Assembly: GCA_017555105.1 (NCBI GenBank)
Contig: JAFZHB010000016.1
Location: 1 to 64,000 of the forward strand
DNA: 64,000 bases
Origin: Alistipes sp.
Lineage (GTDB): Bacteria > Bacteroidota > Bacteroidia > Bacteroidales > Rikenellaceae
Direction: 5' to 3'
The first letter of the stretch is position 1. Every line of letters starts with the position of its first letter. Shown here piece after piece: positions 39,313-48,749 of this stretch. Below the pieces are notes generated by a model that saw only the letters and a list, made by a program, of their open reading frames with translations, did no database searches and was not told the origin of the DNA. Both the position numbers and the translations under genes were made by a program.

Positions 39313-40008
39313 TTATTTCTTTGCTTGGCCATAGTAGGCATTTGCACCGTGCTTGCGCGAGTAGTGTTTCTCCACCAGCAGCTCGTTCATCGACAGCGAG
39401 GGGTTGATCTGGTAGGCCACGAATGCCATCTTGGCCACCTGCTCCATCACTACGGCGTTGTGAACCGCCTCGTCACCATCCTTACCCCACGCGAAGGGGC
39501 CGTGGTTCTTGACCAGCACGCCGGGCGTGTGCATCGGGTTCATGCCCGCCTCCACGAAGCGGTTGACAATGACCGTACCCGTATGCTTCTCGTACTCACC
39601 CATCTGATCCTCGGTCATCGAGGCCGTGCAGGGGATCGCACGGTGGAAGTAGTCGGCATGGGTCGTACCGATGTTCGGAATATCCATACCTGCCTGCGCC
39701 CACGCCGTAGCGTAGGTCGAGTGAGTGTGCACAATGCCGCCCACCTCGGGGAAGGCCTTGTAGATCTCCAGGTGCGTGGCCGTATCCGACGAGGGACGCA
39801 GCTCGCCCTCCACGATCTTGCCATCGAGGTCGACTACCACCATATCCGAAGGTTTCATGTCGTCGTAGTCCACGCCGCTGGGCTTGATCACCACCAAACC
39901 CTGCTCACGATCAATGGCCGAGACATTGCCCCAGGTGAAGATCACCAGACCGTGCTTCACCAGGTCGAGGTTTGCCTGGCAAACCTGCTCTTTGAGTTGC
40001 TCTAACAT
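39313..40008 (-). CDS. araD: L-ribulose-5-phosphate 4-epimerase
   Basis: Epimerises L-ribulose 5-phosphate to D-xylulose 5-phosphate for the pentose phosphate pathway. 231 residues from the ATG at 40008; a TTG nine bases upstream is less likely. It is a zinc class II aldolase-like fold: [12 protein letters not shown] (phosphate site), KPSGVDYD, the zinc motif [11 protein letters not shown] around residue 94 and the third His in [10 protein letters not shown] around 170. It is separated from the symporter gene by 81 bp that contain a terminator-like hairpin. Confidence 0.94.
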   Translation of the reverse strand: MLEQLKEQVCQANLDLVKHGLVIFTWGNVSAIDREQGLVVIKPSGVDYDDMKPSDMVVVDLDGKIVEGELRPSSDTATHLEIYKAFPEVGGIVHTHSTYATAWAQAGMDIPNIGTTHADYFHRAIPCTASMTEDQMGEYEKHTGTVIVNRFVEAGMNPMHTPGVLVKNHGPFAWGKDGDEAVHNAVVMEQVAKMAFVAYQINPSLSMNELLVEKHYSRKHGANAYYGQAKK

Positions 40009-40041
40009 ATTTTTCAAGCGTTTTATGTTTCTTATCTATCG

Positions 40042-40078
40042 AAAAACAACCCGCTCCCACTATTCGGGGAGGGGTTGT
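40042..40078 (-). terminator. Intra-operon terminator between symporter gene and araD
   Basis: On the plus strand ACAACCC-G-CTCCC (40046-40058) pairs with GGGAG-GGGTTGT (40067-40078): 12 bp with one bulged base. The minus-strand transcript continues into TTTTTC. No new promoter of the consensus type is seen before araD, so it would lower araDAB expression relative to the upstream genes. Confidence 0.75.
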
Positions 40079-40089
40079 CTGTCAGTTGC

Positions 40090-42024
40090 TTACCAGAGGC
40101 AGTAGTAGAGGATCGCGAGGATCACCACCACACCCACAGCGCCCCAGTTGAAGGCGGCATCCGAATGGAAGACCGAAAGGTCGATCTTCACAGCCTTCGG
40201 ATCCTGCACCGCAGCCTTGGCATTCGAGCGGAGGTAGATCGAGATCGTCAACATCATGGCGCACATGAAGAAGAAGGCCTCGAAACCGTTGGCCTGCATC
40301 GTCGGATTCAGCACGCCGATCACACCCAAAGCGACGCTCACCAGCGCAGCAACGAAGGTTACGCGCGACCAGAAGAGCTGCGTCTTAACCGTATGCTCGT
40401 CCAAGAGATCCGCCTTGACGGTCTTCTTGCTCAGGAGCGAGAGGGTGATGAAGAGCACCACGAGGGCGATGAATACATAGCCCATGCGAATCAGGAAGGG
40501 AACCTCCGGCAGCAGGAACTTAAAGAGTACCGAGAAGGCAAAGGTGCCGATGGCAGCTACCACGGCAGCCACACCCGAAGCGCGCTTCCACAGCAGACCC
40601 AGACCGAAGATCACCACAACACCCGGATAGACGAAGCCCGAGTACTCCTGAATCACCTGGAAGGCCTGGTCGGCAGCACCCATGATCGGGTAAACGGCGA
40701 TCAAGGCCAGCACCAGCGCCGAGAGCGAGGTGAGGCGACCCACCGATACGAGCTTGCGATCCGAAGCGCCCTTATTGATGAACTGCTTGTAGATATCCAT
40801 CGTGAAGATCGTCGAGGTCGAGTTGAACATCGAAGCGAGCGACGAGATCACGGCAGCAGCCAGGGCAGCAAACGAGAGACCCTTCACCACGGTCGGCGTG
40901 AAGTTGCGGATCAGGAAAGGATAGGCATCGTCCGAGCGGGCGATCTCGCCGGCCAGCGACTGATAGAGCTCCGGCTCCTGCGTCATGATGTAGTAGGCAC
41001 ATACACCGGGGATGCAGACGATGAACGGAATGAGGATCTTGAGGAAGGCCGCGAAGATCATACCCTTCTTAGCCTCGTCCAGCGACTTGGCAGCCAGACC
41101 CTTCTGGATGATGTACTGGTTGAAGCCCCAGTAACCGAGGTTCGTCAGCCACAAAGCACCGATAATGAGTACAATACCCGGCGTGCTGAAGTAGGGATCC
41201 TCCGCGATATTGGGATAGAGACCCTCGTTACGCGTCACCACCAGGTTGAAGTGGCGGTCGCCCTCCACAGCACCCAGCTTGGCCATGATCTCCTGCATAG
41301 CACCGATAGCGCCACCCTGAATGTCGAGCGAGCCAGCGATGAAGTCGAGTGCAAAGTAGGCCGTGATCAGACCACCACCCACGAGGAAGGTCACCTGCAT
41401 TACATCAGTCCAAGCTACCGAAGCCAGACCACCGTAGATCGAGTAGATACCGGCAATGATGAAGAGGATCAGGATGATGACCATCAGCGTCATATCGACC
41501 TCCATACCGAGCAGCATACCCGGCGCTGCGGGGATACCCAGGATCTGCTTGATGGCCAAAGCGCCGAGCCAAGCCACCGAGGTGAGGTTGATGAAGACAT
41601 AGAGGAAGAGCCAGAAGATCGAGAAGGCGAGACCCACACCCCAGTTGTAGCGCTCGCGCAGGAACTGCGGGATCGTGAAGATCTTACGCTCGATCATCAC
41701 CGGCAGCAGGAACTTACCCACTACGATCAGCGTGGCAGCAGCCATCAGCTCATAGGCGGCAATCGCAATACCCGACGCAAAGGCCGAGCCCGACATGCCG
41801 ATAAACTGCTCGGCGGAGATATTCGCTGCGATGAGCGAGGCACCCACAGCCCACCAGGTCAGCGTGTTACCTGCCAAAAAATAGTCATTCGACGACTTCT
41901 CTTTGCCGTCCTTGCTGCGCGAGAGGAAGAATCCAAGACCCACCAGCAGAATGATGTACAGCACAAAGATCGCGTAGTCGACCATCGCAAATCCGTTGTT
42001 CTGTAACGCTTCAATCAGATTCAT
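40090..42024 (-). CDS. Sodium:solute symporter (SSS/SGLT family), probable arabinose uptake
   Basis: 644 residues with about 14 membrane helices. N-terminal SSS signatures are clear: FFLSRSKDGKEKSSNDYFLA followed by GNTLTWWAVGASLIAANISA and EQFIGMSGSAFASG, the sodium and sugar gate region of SGLT-like carriers. A hydrophilic insertion follows around residue 240 to 290. The position between the mutarotase and araD makes L-arabinose the likely substrate. No AraE or ABC transporter is present. Confidence 0.88.
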   Translation of the reverse strand: MNLIEALQNNGFAMVDYAIFVLYIILLVGLGFFLSRSKDGKEKSSNDYFLAGNTLTWWAVGASLIAANISAEQFIGMSGSAFASGIAIAAYELMAAATLIVVGKFLLPVMIERKIFTIPQFLRERYNWGVGLAFSIFWLFLYVFINLTSVAWLGALAIKQILGIPAAPGMLLGMEVDMTLMVIILILFIIAGIYSIYGGLASVAWTDVMQVTFLVGGGLITAYFALDFIAGSLDIQGGAIGAMQEIMAKLGAVEGDRHFNLVVTRNEGLYPNIAEDPYFSTPGIVLIIGALWLTNLGYWGFNQYIIQKGLAAKSLDEAKKGMIFAAFLKILIPFIVCIPGVCAYYIMTQEPELYQSLAGEIARSDDAYPFLIRNFTPTVVKGLSFAALAAAVISSLASMFNSTSTIFTMDIYKQFINKGASDRKLVSVGRLTSLSALVLALIAVYPIMGAADQAFQVIQEYSGFVYPGVVVIFGLGLLWKRASGVAAVVAAIGTFAFSVLFKFLLPEVPFLIRMGYVFIALVVLFITLSLLSKKTVKADLLDEHTVKTQLFWSRVTFVAALVSVALGVIGVLNPTMQANGFEAFFFMCAMMLTISIYLRSNAKAAVQDPKAVKIDLSVFHSDAAFNWGAVGVVVILAILYYCLW

Positions 42025-42070
42025 TGGTTAGTTGATTTTTTATTGGTTAATACTTCTTTTCAAGATCAGA

Positions 42071-43207
42071 TTACTCGCGTACACCAAACTGGTAGATGCA
42101 CTTGCTCGTGTAACGCTCGCCCGGGCGCAGCACAGCGCTCGGCCACTCGGGCTTATTCGGCGTGTCGGGATACTTCTGCGTCTCGAGGCAGATAGCCACA
42201 CGCTGACCGTAAGCGATATCGTGCTTACCCACGGCCGTACCATCGAGGAAGTTACCCGTGTAGACCTGGATACCCGGCTCGTCGGTGTAGACCGTCAGCT
42301 CGATGCCGCTTGCAGGCGAGTAGAGCACCACTGCCGGCTGCGAGAGGTCACCTGCCGTGTTCAGCACCCAGTTGTGGTCGTAACCATTACCGTTCTTCAG
42401 CTGCTCATAGTCGAAGTTCGTGATCTCAGCGCCAATCGCCTTCGGCTGGCGGAAATCCATCGGCGTACCGGCCACGGGGAGGATCTCACCCGTGGTCATG
42501 TAGGTATCGTCTACGGGCGTAAAGTGGTCGGCATTGATCATCAGCTCATCCTCCAGGATCGTCTGCGTCGGATCGCCGGCGAGGTTGAAGTAGGAGTGGT
42601 TCGTCATGTTGATGATCGTCGGGCGGTCGCTCGTAGCCTCGTAGGCGATGTCGAGCGCATTCTCGTCGGTGAGCGTGTAGGTCACCTTCGCCTCGACAGC
42701 ACCCGGGAACTGCGAATCGCCATCGGGCGAGTGCATCACGAGCGTCAGGCTCTGCTCCGTGGCCTCGGCCACCTCGTAGAGCTTATACTGCCAACCCTCC
42801 GGGCCGCCGTGGAGGCAGTGGCCGAAGTTGTTCTGCGGAAGCTGGTACTCCACGCCGTCGAGCGTGAACTTACCCTGTGCAATGCGGTTTGCATAGCGGC
42901 CAATCGCAGCACCGAAGTCCGAGGGGACATGCTGATAGTCGTTGATATTGTCGAAACCGAGCACCACATCGCGCATAACGCCCTCACGATCGGGCACCAG
43001 GATCGAGACCACGCGACCACCAAAGGGGGTGATGCAGACCTCCATGCCCGAGGCATTGGTCAGCGTGTAGAGGTCCGTCGTCTGACCCTCGATCGTCGTC
43101 TGAAAATCGGAGGCCTTCAGTCCCGAACGGGTCGGCTGCTCGGCCGAAGAGCAGGCTGCACAGAGTGCCGCCACGCCCAAGATCATAGCAAAAAATGTAC
43201 GCTTCAT
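42071..43207 (-). CDS. Aldose 1-epimerase (mutarotase) lipoprotein
   Basis: Interconverts sugar anomers. 378 residues with a lipoprotein signal (GVAALCAAC, lipid on the Cys near residue 19), so it acts outside the inner membrane. The galactose mutarotase fold is shown by FGAAIGRYANRIAQG, the HCLHGG loop, NMTNHSYFNLAG (catalytic His), and ICLETQKYPDTPN (catalytic Glu). It is the first gene of the arabinose operon, with a clear promoter and a palindrome at the transcript start. It likely presents the right anomer of arabinose to the symporter. Confidence 0.92.
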   Translation of the reverse strand: MKRTFFAMILGVAALCAACSSAEQPTRSGLKASDFQTTIEGQTTDLYTLTNASGMEVCITPFGGRVVSILVPDREGVMRDVVLGFDNINDYQHVPSDFGAAIGRYANRIAQGKFTLDGVEYQLPQNNFGHCLHGGPEGWQYKLYEVAEATEQSLTLVMHSPDGDSQFPGAVEAKVTYTLTDENALDIAYEATSDRPTIINMTNHSYFNLAGDPTQTILEDELMINADHFTPVDDTYMTTGEILPVAGTPMDFRQPKAIGAEITNFDYEQLKNGNGYDHNWVLNTAGDLSQPAVVLYSPASGIELTVYTDEPGIQVYTGNFLDGTAVGKHDIAYGQRVAICLETQKYPDTPNKPEWPSAVLRPGERYTSKCIYQFGVRE

Positions 43208-43236
43208 CGTATTTAGGTTTTAAGTTTTTACGCATT

Positions 43237-43254
43237 TATGCCCATAACGGCATA
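43237..43254. promoter_or_regulatory. Palindrome at the arabinose operon transcript start
   Basis: TATGCC (43237-43242) and GGCATA (43249-43254), spaced 6 nt, just below the expected start. It could be an operator for an unseen arabinose regulator or an mRNA hairpin. Confidence 0.45.
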
Positions 43255-43262
43255 TATTCTGT

Positions 43263-43294
43263 CAAATATACGCAATTTTGAAAAAACAGCCAAA
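43263..43294 (-). promoter_or_regulatory. Promoter of the arabinose operon
   Basis: TTTG (43291-43294), 20 nt, TATATTTG (43263-43270) on the minus strand: exact consensus, about 56 nt before the mutarotase start. Confidence 0.8.
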
Positions 43295-43397
43295 TTTTTT
43301 CGGGGATATATCGTACATTTCCGCGGTGGGGCGAAGAAAAAAATCGACCCGCACGCCGTAAAATCGCAAAACAGAGGCGAGCAAAAGAAAAAAATCG

Positions 43398-43405
43398 TAT
43401 CTTTG
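43398..43405 (+). promoter_or_regulatory. -7 box of the GNAT gene
   Basis: TATCTTTG, 19 nt before the ATG at 43425. No good -33 box. Confidence 0.5.
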
Positions 43406-43424
43406 GGTTACCAAACAACGCTTT

Positions 43425-43862
43425 ATGACGCAACCTACTCTTACCGAAGCGACCCACTACAGCGAGGCGTTGCGCCTACAACTACAGGCGCTGCTCGACC
43501 AGCTCACCCCCGTCCACTGCCCCCTCACCGAAGCGGGGCTGCGACGACTACTCAACGACCCTTCGAGCCACCTCTACCTTCTACAGGAGGGCGATCAGGT
43601 GGTCGGCACGCTTACGCTCGGCATCTACCACTCGCCCACGGGGAGCAAAGCGTGGATCGAGGATGTGGTGGTCGATGACTCACGCCGCGGTTTGGGCTAC
43701 GGCAAAGCGCTCGTTGCACACGCCATCGAGGAGGCCAAACAGCTCGGCGTGCAGCAACTCATGCTCACCTCTAACCCCCTGCGCGTAGCCGCCAACAAGC
43801 TCTACCAATCGATGGGTTTCGAGCCCAAAGAGACCAACTGCTACCGCATGGTATTTCCTTAA
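43425..43862 (+). CDS. GNAT-family N-acetyltransferase
   Basis: 145 residues, a single GNAT domain: acetyl-CoA loop RRGLGYGKALVAHAIEEA around residue 88 with the preceding strand WIEDVVVDD, and NKLYQSMGFEPKETNCYRM at the C-terminus. The substrate is unknown. It is followed 19 bp later by the secreted hydrolase gene, and the two probably share a transcript from 43398. Confidence 0.85.
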   Translation: MTQPTLTEATHYSEALRLQLQALLDQLTPVHCPLTEAGLRRLLNDPSSHLYLLQEGDQVVGTLTLGIYHSPTGSKAWIEDVVVDDSRRGLGYGKALVAHAIEEAKQLGVQQLMLTSNPLRVAANKLYQSMGFEPKETNCYRMVFP

Positions 43863-43881
43863 AACATCAAGTTCGAAAATA

Positions 43882-44775
43882 ATGAAGGTAGTCCGTATTA
43901 TCTCGCTGATAATAACACTTCTAATTGCGCTACCCTCCGAGGCAAAACCCCGCGAGAAGGGGTGGGTTACGCTACCCAATGCCGCGCTCTACTACGAGAC
44001 CTATGGCGAGGGCGAACCGCTCATCTTCGTACACGGGCACTCGCTCGATCGGCGCATGTGGAGGGAGCAGGTCAAACACTTCGCCAACGACTATCGCGTG
44101 ATCTGCTACGACGCCCGTGGCTACGGTCGTTCGTCGAAGCAACGCGAGGAGCAACTCTTCACCCACGCCGACGATCTGCTGGCGCTGATGAATGCCCTGC
44201 AGATCGAGCGAGCACACCTCGTCGGGCTCTCGATGGGCGGGTTTATTGTCGGCGACCTGGTGGCGCTTGCCCCCGAACGCCTACTCTCGGCTACGATGGC
44301 CGAGGGAGTCATCCGCTCCACACCGAGCATCCACGAGCCGATGACAGCCGAGGAGATCACCCGCAAGCAGGCCTCGATTGATGCGGTTTTAGCCAAGGGC
44401 ATACGCGCCTACAAGCGGGAATGGATCGCCTCACTCCTGCGCGGAGGAAGCCGCGCGAAGGAGATTCGCCGACCACTGCGACGCATCATCATGGATTGGG
44501 ATGGCTGGCAGGCGACCCACCACGAGGTGCACTGCTACTACGCCCGCGAAGCAACGGCCATCCTGAAGGAGAAGCGCCCGACCCTGCCCTGTCTCTACAT
44601 TCGGGCACAACGCCCCAACGAAGCGCCCCGCACCGCCCCCTCGATGATCCAGCACACCCCCAACGGCCGTTTTGTCCTTATCGAGGATAGTGGTCACATG
44701 GTCAACATGGAGCAGCCCGAACGCTTCAACGAGGTGGTGGAGGAGTTCTTGAAAGGCCTAAAAGACCACCCTTAA
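43882..44775 (+). CDS. Exported alpha/beta hydrolase
   Basis: 297 residues with a signal peptide (VRIISLIITLLIALPSEA). The fold is shown by the oxyanion loop FVHGHSLDRRMW around residue 50, nucleophile elbow GLSMGG around 115, and the His loop EDSGHMVNMEQP around 270. The usual acid Asp after strand 6 (GxxDxxxP in relatives) is not obvious; that segment reads AQRPNEAPRTAP, so the acid may sit elsewhere. It is probably an esterase; substrate unknown. The stop codon lies inside a decamer array. Confidence 0.8.
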   Translation: MKVVRIISLIITLLIALPSEAKPREKGWVTLPNAALYYETYGEGEPLIFVHGHSLDRRMWREQVKHFANDYRVICYDARGYGRSSKQREEQLFTHADDLLALMNALQIERAHLVGLSMGGFIVGDLVALAPERLLSATMAEGVIRSTPSIHEPMTAEEITRKQASIDAVLAKGIRAYKREWIASLLRGGSRAKEIRRPLRRIIMDWDGWQATHHEVHCYYAREATAILKEKRPTLPCLYIRAQRPNEAPRTAPSMIQHTPNGRFVLIEDSGHMVNMEQPERFNEVVEEFLKGLKDHP

Positions 44776-44809
44776 TGGCTCTTAATCGCCTTTAATCGCC
44801 CTTAACAAG
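44771..44809. repeat. Ten-bp periodic array after the hydrolase gene
   Basis: Units CTTAATGGCT, CTTAATCGCC, TTTAATCGCC, CTTAACAAGT in tandem, overlapping the stop codon. Confidence 0.55.
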
Positions 44810-44911
44810 TTATATCACCAAATGGCTGTGTATCAACTGAATAGTTATTGACCAGCGAAGGAAAACAGAGATTAGCAGAAACGGCTTCGACTAACCGCTG
44901 TTTTTATGGTC

Positions 44912-44945
44912 AAAAAAAAGGCTGCGAACCGGGTGGTTCGCAGCC
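44912..44945 (-). terminator. Terminator of the PFOR gene
   Basis: GGCTGCGAACC (44920-44930) pairs with GGTTCGCAGCC (44935-44945), followed on the minus strand by eight T. Confidence 0.92.
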
Positions 44946-44966
44946 TTCGTGTTATCTCAAAGCGGA

Positions 44967-47900
44967 TTAGAACTCCATCTTCGAGCGGCGTACATAGCTG
45001 TTGTAGCGCCACTTTGCATTCTCCTCGGCAGCGTCGAAGAGCTCCTGTGCCTCGGTCGGGAAGGCCTTCTTAAGCGAGGTGTAACGAACCTCTCGCATCA
45101 GGAAGTCCTGGAACTTCGACCAATCGGGCTCCTTCGAGTCGAGCACGAACGGATTCTTGCCCTGTGCCTCCAGATCCGGGTTGTAGTGGTAGAGGTGCCA
45201 GTAACCGCAAGCTACGGCGTCCTTACCGATCTGCTGCGTGCGCGTCATACCGCCCTTGATACCGTGGTTGATACACGGAGCGTATGCGATCACGAGCGAC
45301 GGACCCTGGTATGCCTCAGCCTCCTTCAGTACATTGAAGAGCTGCTGCTGCGATGCACCAATCGAAACCTGTGCTACATATACATAACCGTAGGTCATGG
45401 CCATAGCGCCGAGGTCCTTCTTGCGGATGCGCTTACCGCTCGAAGCGAACTTCGCAACGGCACCAATCGGCGTCGACTTCGACGACTGACCACCCGTATT
45501 CGAGTAAACCTCCGTATCGACAACCAGGATGTTCACATCCATACCCGATGCCAGCACATGGTCTACACCACCGTAGCCGATATCGTAGCCCCAGCCGTCA
45601 CCACCGATGATCCACTGCGACTTCTTCACCAGCCAATCCTTCATCTCGAGGATCTTCTTGCAGGTATCGCAACCGCAAGCCTCCAGCATCGGGATCAGAC
45701 GAGCCGAAACCTCGCCCGACTTCGTCGACGAGTAGCGAGCCTCGATCCACTCCTTCATCACGCCCTTGAGCTCCTCGGTGCAGCACTCGCAGTTAGCGAT
45801 TGCCTCCTCCATGTAGCCCTGAACGCGGTCGCGGAGCTTCTCGATACCAACATGCATACCCAGACCGAACTCGGCGTTATCCTCGAAGAGCGAGTTAGCC
45901 CAAGCCGGACCCTGACCCTTAGCATTCGTGCAGTAGGGCGTCGAGGGAGCCGAACCCGAGTAGATCGAGGTACAACCCGTAGCGTTGGCAACCATCATCT
46001 TGTCGCCGAAGAGCTGCGTGATAGCCTTGATGTAGGGGGTCTCACCGCAACCGGCGCAAGCACCCGAGAACTCGAAGAGCGGCTGAGCGAACTGCAGGTT
46101 CTTCACCGTCTTGGTCTTATCAACAACCTCCTTATAGCCGACCGTCTTGATCACATTCTCCCAGTTCTGAGCCTCCTTCATCTGCGAATCGAGCGGCTTC
46201 ATCACCAGAGCCTTCGTCTTGGCGGGACAAGCATCAACGCAGTTGTTGCAACCCGTACAGTCGAGCGGCGAAACCTGCATGCGGAACTTGTAGGCCTTCG
46301 TCTCGCCCAAGCCCTGCTTCCACTCCAGACCCGTAGCGGCAGCCTCCTCCTCCGTAGCGAGGAACGGACGGATAGCAGCGTGGGGGCAGACATAAGCACA
46401 CTGGTTACACTGGATACAGTTGTCCATTACCCACTCGGGAACATTCACGGCGATACCGCGCTTCTCCCAAGCAGCCGTACCGTTGTCCCAGGTACCGTCC
46501 TCACGACCTGCAAAGGCCGATACGGGCAGGTTGTCACCCTTCAGGGCGTTGATCGGGTCAACGATCTTCTGAACGAACTCCGGACGAGCGCTGTCAACAA
46601 CAGCAGCAGCCTCCTTCACCTCGATCTTAGCCCACTCGGCGGGAACCTCTACCTTCTCAACAGCCGAACCACCGGCGTCAACAGCCGCATAGTTCATGTT
46701 CACGATATCCTCACCCTTCTTGCCGTACGACTTCAGGATGGCGTGCTTCATCTCCTCAACAGCCTTGTCGAACGGAATCACATTGGCAATCTTGAAGAAG
46801 GCCGACTGCATGATCGTGTTCGTGCGCGAACCCAGACCCAGCTCGGCAGCGATCTTCGTAGCGTTGATGATGTAGAAGTTGATCTCGTTCTTAGCCAGAT
46901 ACACCTTCATGTGGTCGGGCAGCGTGCGGCAGGTCGTCTCGGCGTCGTGCGTCGAGTTCAAGAGGAACGAACCGCCCTTCTTCAGACCCTTCAGTACATC
47001 GTACTTATCTACATACGACGGCACATGGCAAGCCACGAAGTCGGGCGTCGTAACCAAGTAGGGCGAAGTGATCGGGTTGTCACCAAAGCGCAAGTGCGAC
47101 GAGGTGTAACCACCCGACTTCTTCGAGTCGTACGAGAAGTAAGCCTGGCAATATTTGTTGGTCGAACCACCAATGATCTTAATCGAGTTCTTGTTAGCAC
47201 CTACCGTACCGTCGGCACCCAGACCGAAGAACAGACCCTCAAAGGTACCCGGCTTGGCCATCGAGATCTCCTCACCTACGGGCAGCGAGAGGTTCGTTAC
47301 ATCGTCTACGATACCCACCGTGAAGTGGTTCTTAGGCTCTGCAGCTGCAAGGTTCTCGAACACAGCCAGCATCTGTGCCGGCGTCGTATCCTTCGACGAG
47401 AGACCGTAGCGACCACCGATGATCATCGGCTGAATCTCCTTGCCGTAGAACATCGACTTCACATCCAGGTAGAGCGGCTCGCCCTCAGCACCCGGCTCCT
47501 TCGTGCGGTCGAGCACGCAGACCTTCTTAACGGTCTTGGGCACAGCAGCGAAGAAGTACTTCTCCGAGAAGGGACGATAGAGGTGTACGGTGATCAAACC
47601 GACCTTCTTGCCCTGCTTCATCAGGTAGTCGATCGTCTCCTTGAGCGTCTCGGTTACCGAGCCCATGGCTACAACAACCTCCTCAGCCTCGGGATCACCA
47701 TAGTATACAAACGGAGCGTAGTTGCGACCCGTGATCTTCGAGATCTCGGCCATCGTCTCAGCTACCATGTCGGGCACTGCATCGTAGAACTTGTTGCAAG
47801 CCTCGCGTGCCTGGAAGTAGATATCGGGGTTCTGAGCCGTACCACGCGTTACGGGGTGCTCGGGGTTGAGCGCCGCAGCGCGGAACTTCTTCAGAGCCTC

Positions 47901-48494
47901 ACGATCCATGAGCGCCGTCAGCGAAGCCTCATCAATCAGCTCCACCTTCTGGATCTCGTGCGAGGTGCGGAAACCGTCGAAGAAGTGCAGGAACGGAACG
48001 CGAGCCTTGAGGGCTACCAGGTGAGCCACACCGGCCAGGTCCATTACCTCCTGAACCGACGAGGTTGCCAAGAAGGCAAAGCCCGTCTGGCGAGCAGCCA
48101 TCACATCCTGATGGTCACCAAAGATCGACAGTGCGTGCGAAGCGAGGGCACGAGCCGAAACATGGAATACGCCCGGGAGCAACTCACCGGCGATCTTGTA
48201 CATGTTCGGGATCATGAGCAACAGACCCTGCGACGCCGTGAAGGTCGAGGTCAGCGCACCCGACTGCAACGAGCCGTGTACAGCGCCGGCAGCACCAGCC
48301 TCCGACTGCATCTCAACGACCTTGACCGTCTCGCCAAAGATGTTCTTGCGACCCTGCGCAGCCCACTCGTCGACATACTCGGCCATGGTCGAAGACGGCG
48401 TAATGGGATAGATAGCAGCTACCTCCGAGAACATGTAAGCCACATGCGCCGCAGCATAGTTACCATCACAAGTGATAAATTTCTTTTCTGCCAT
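44967..48494 (-). CDS. nifJ: Pyruvate:ferredoxin (flavodoxin) oxidoreductase, single chain
   Basis: Oxidises pyruvate to acetyl-CoA and CO2 and reduces ferredoxin, the central step of anaerobic sugar catabolism. 1175 residues from the ATG at 48494 (MAEKKFITCDGN); an upstream ATG lies in the leader. Domain order is alpha (AIYPITPSSTMAEYVDEW), gamma, a two-cluster ferredoxin domain (CIQCNQCAYVCP around residue 695; CTGCNNCVDACP around 750) and the TPP beta domain (GACAGCGETPYIK; GGDGWGYDIGYGG; VYSNTGGQ). Length and architecture match NifJ/PorA fusions. It stands alone with its own promoter and terminator. Confidence 0.96.
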   Translation of the reverse strand: MAEKKFITCDGNYAAAHVAYMFSEVAAIYPITPSSTMAEYVDEWAAQGRKNIFGETVKVVEMQSEAGAAGAVHGSLQSGALTSTFTASQGLLLMIPNMYKIAGELLPGVFHVSARALASHALSIFGDHQDVMAARQTGFAFLATSSVQEVMDLAGVAHLVALKARVPFLHFFDGFRTSHEIQKVELIDEASLTALMDREALKKFRAAALNPEHPVTRGTAQNPDIYFQAREACNKFYDAVPDMVAETMAEISKITGRNYAPFVYYGDPEAEEVVVAMGSVTETLKETIDYLMKQGKKVGLITVHLYRPFSEKYFFAAVPKTVKKVCVLDRTKEPGAEGEPLYLDVKSMFYGKEIQPMIIGGRYGLSSKDTTPAQMLAVFENLAAAEPKNHFTVGIVDDVTNLSLPVGEEISMAKPGTFEGLFFGLGADGTVGANKNSIKIIGGSTNKYCQAYFSYDSKKSGGYTSSHLRFGDNPITSPYLVTTPDFVACHVPSYVDKYDVLKGLKKGGSFLLNSTHDAETTCRTLPDHMKVYLAKNEINFYIINATKIAAELGLGSRTNTIMQSAFFKIANVIPFDKAVEEMKHAILKSYGKKGEDIVNMNYAAVDAGGSAVEKVEVPAEWAKIEVKEAAAVVDSARPEFVQKIVDPINALKGDNLPVSAFAGREDGTWDNGTAAWEKRGIAVNVPEWVMDNCIQCNQCAYVCPHAAIRPFLATEEEAAATGLEWKQGLGETKAYKFRMQVSPLDCTGCNNCVDACPAKTKALVMKPLDSQMKEAQNWENVIKTVGYKEVVDKTKTVKNLQFAQPLFEFSGACAGCGETPYIKAITQLFGDKMMVANATGCTSIYSGSAPSTPYCTNAKGQGPAWANSLFEDNAEFGLGMHVGIEKLRDRVQGYMEEAIANCECCTEELKGVMKEWIEARYSSTKSGEVSARLIPMLEACGCDTCKKILEMKDWLVKKSQWIIGGDGWGYDIGYGGVDHVLASGMDVNILVVDTEVYSNTGGQSSKSTPIGAVAKFASSGKRIRKKDLGAMAMTYGYVYVAQVSIGASQQQLFNVLKEAEAYQGPSLVIAYAPCINHGIKGGMTRTQQIGKDAVACGYWHLYHYNPDLEAQGKNPFVLDSKEPDWSKFQDFLMREVRYTSLKKAFPTEAQELFDAAEENAKWRYNSYVRRSKMEF

Positions 48495-48564
48495 TGTGTT
48501 AAAGTTTAGAGATATTTGTGTGTTTGTTGATAGTTTTAGTCCTATTTGCACAATTTCAGTCTCA

Positions 48565-48596
48565 CAAAGTTAATAAACAACTTTGAAAAAAGCAAC
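48565..48596 (-). promoter_or_regulatory. Promoter of the PFOR gene
   Basis: GTTG (48593-48596), 20 nt, TAACTTTG (48565-48572) on the minus strand, giving a leader of about 65 nt. The stretch 48597-48749 holds no gene that I can see. Confidence 0.65.
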
Positions 48597-48749
48597 CCCC
48601 GAAAAGAGTTTTTTTATGCAATTTTTACGCCACCGAGCCCCACAAACAGCAATCGGAGGCAGCCCCATACAGAACCACCCCCGAGCAGATGAAACGATTT
48701 GCGTCTGTTTTAAAGCGTCGAAGCGAGCGCTTACCCCCAATCGTCGCGT

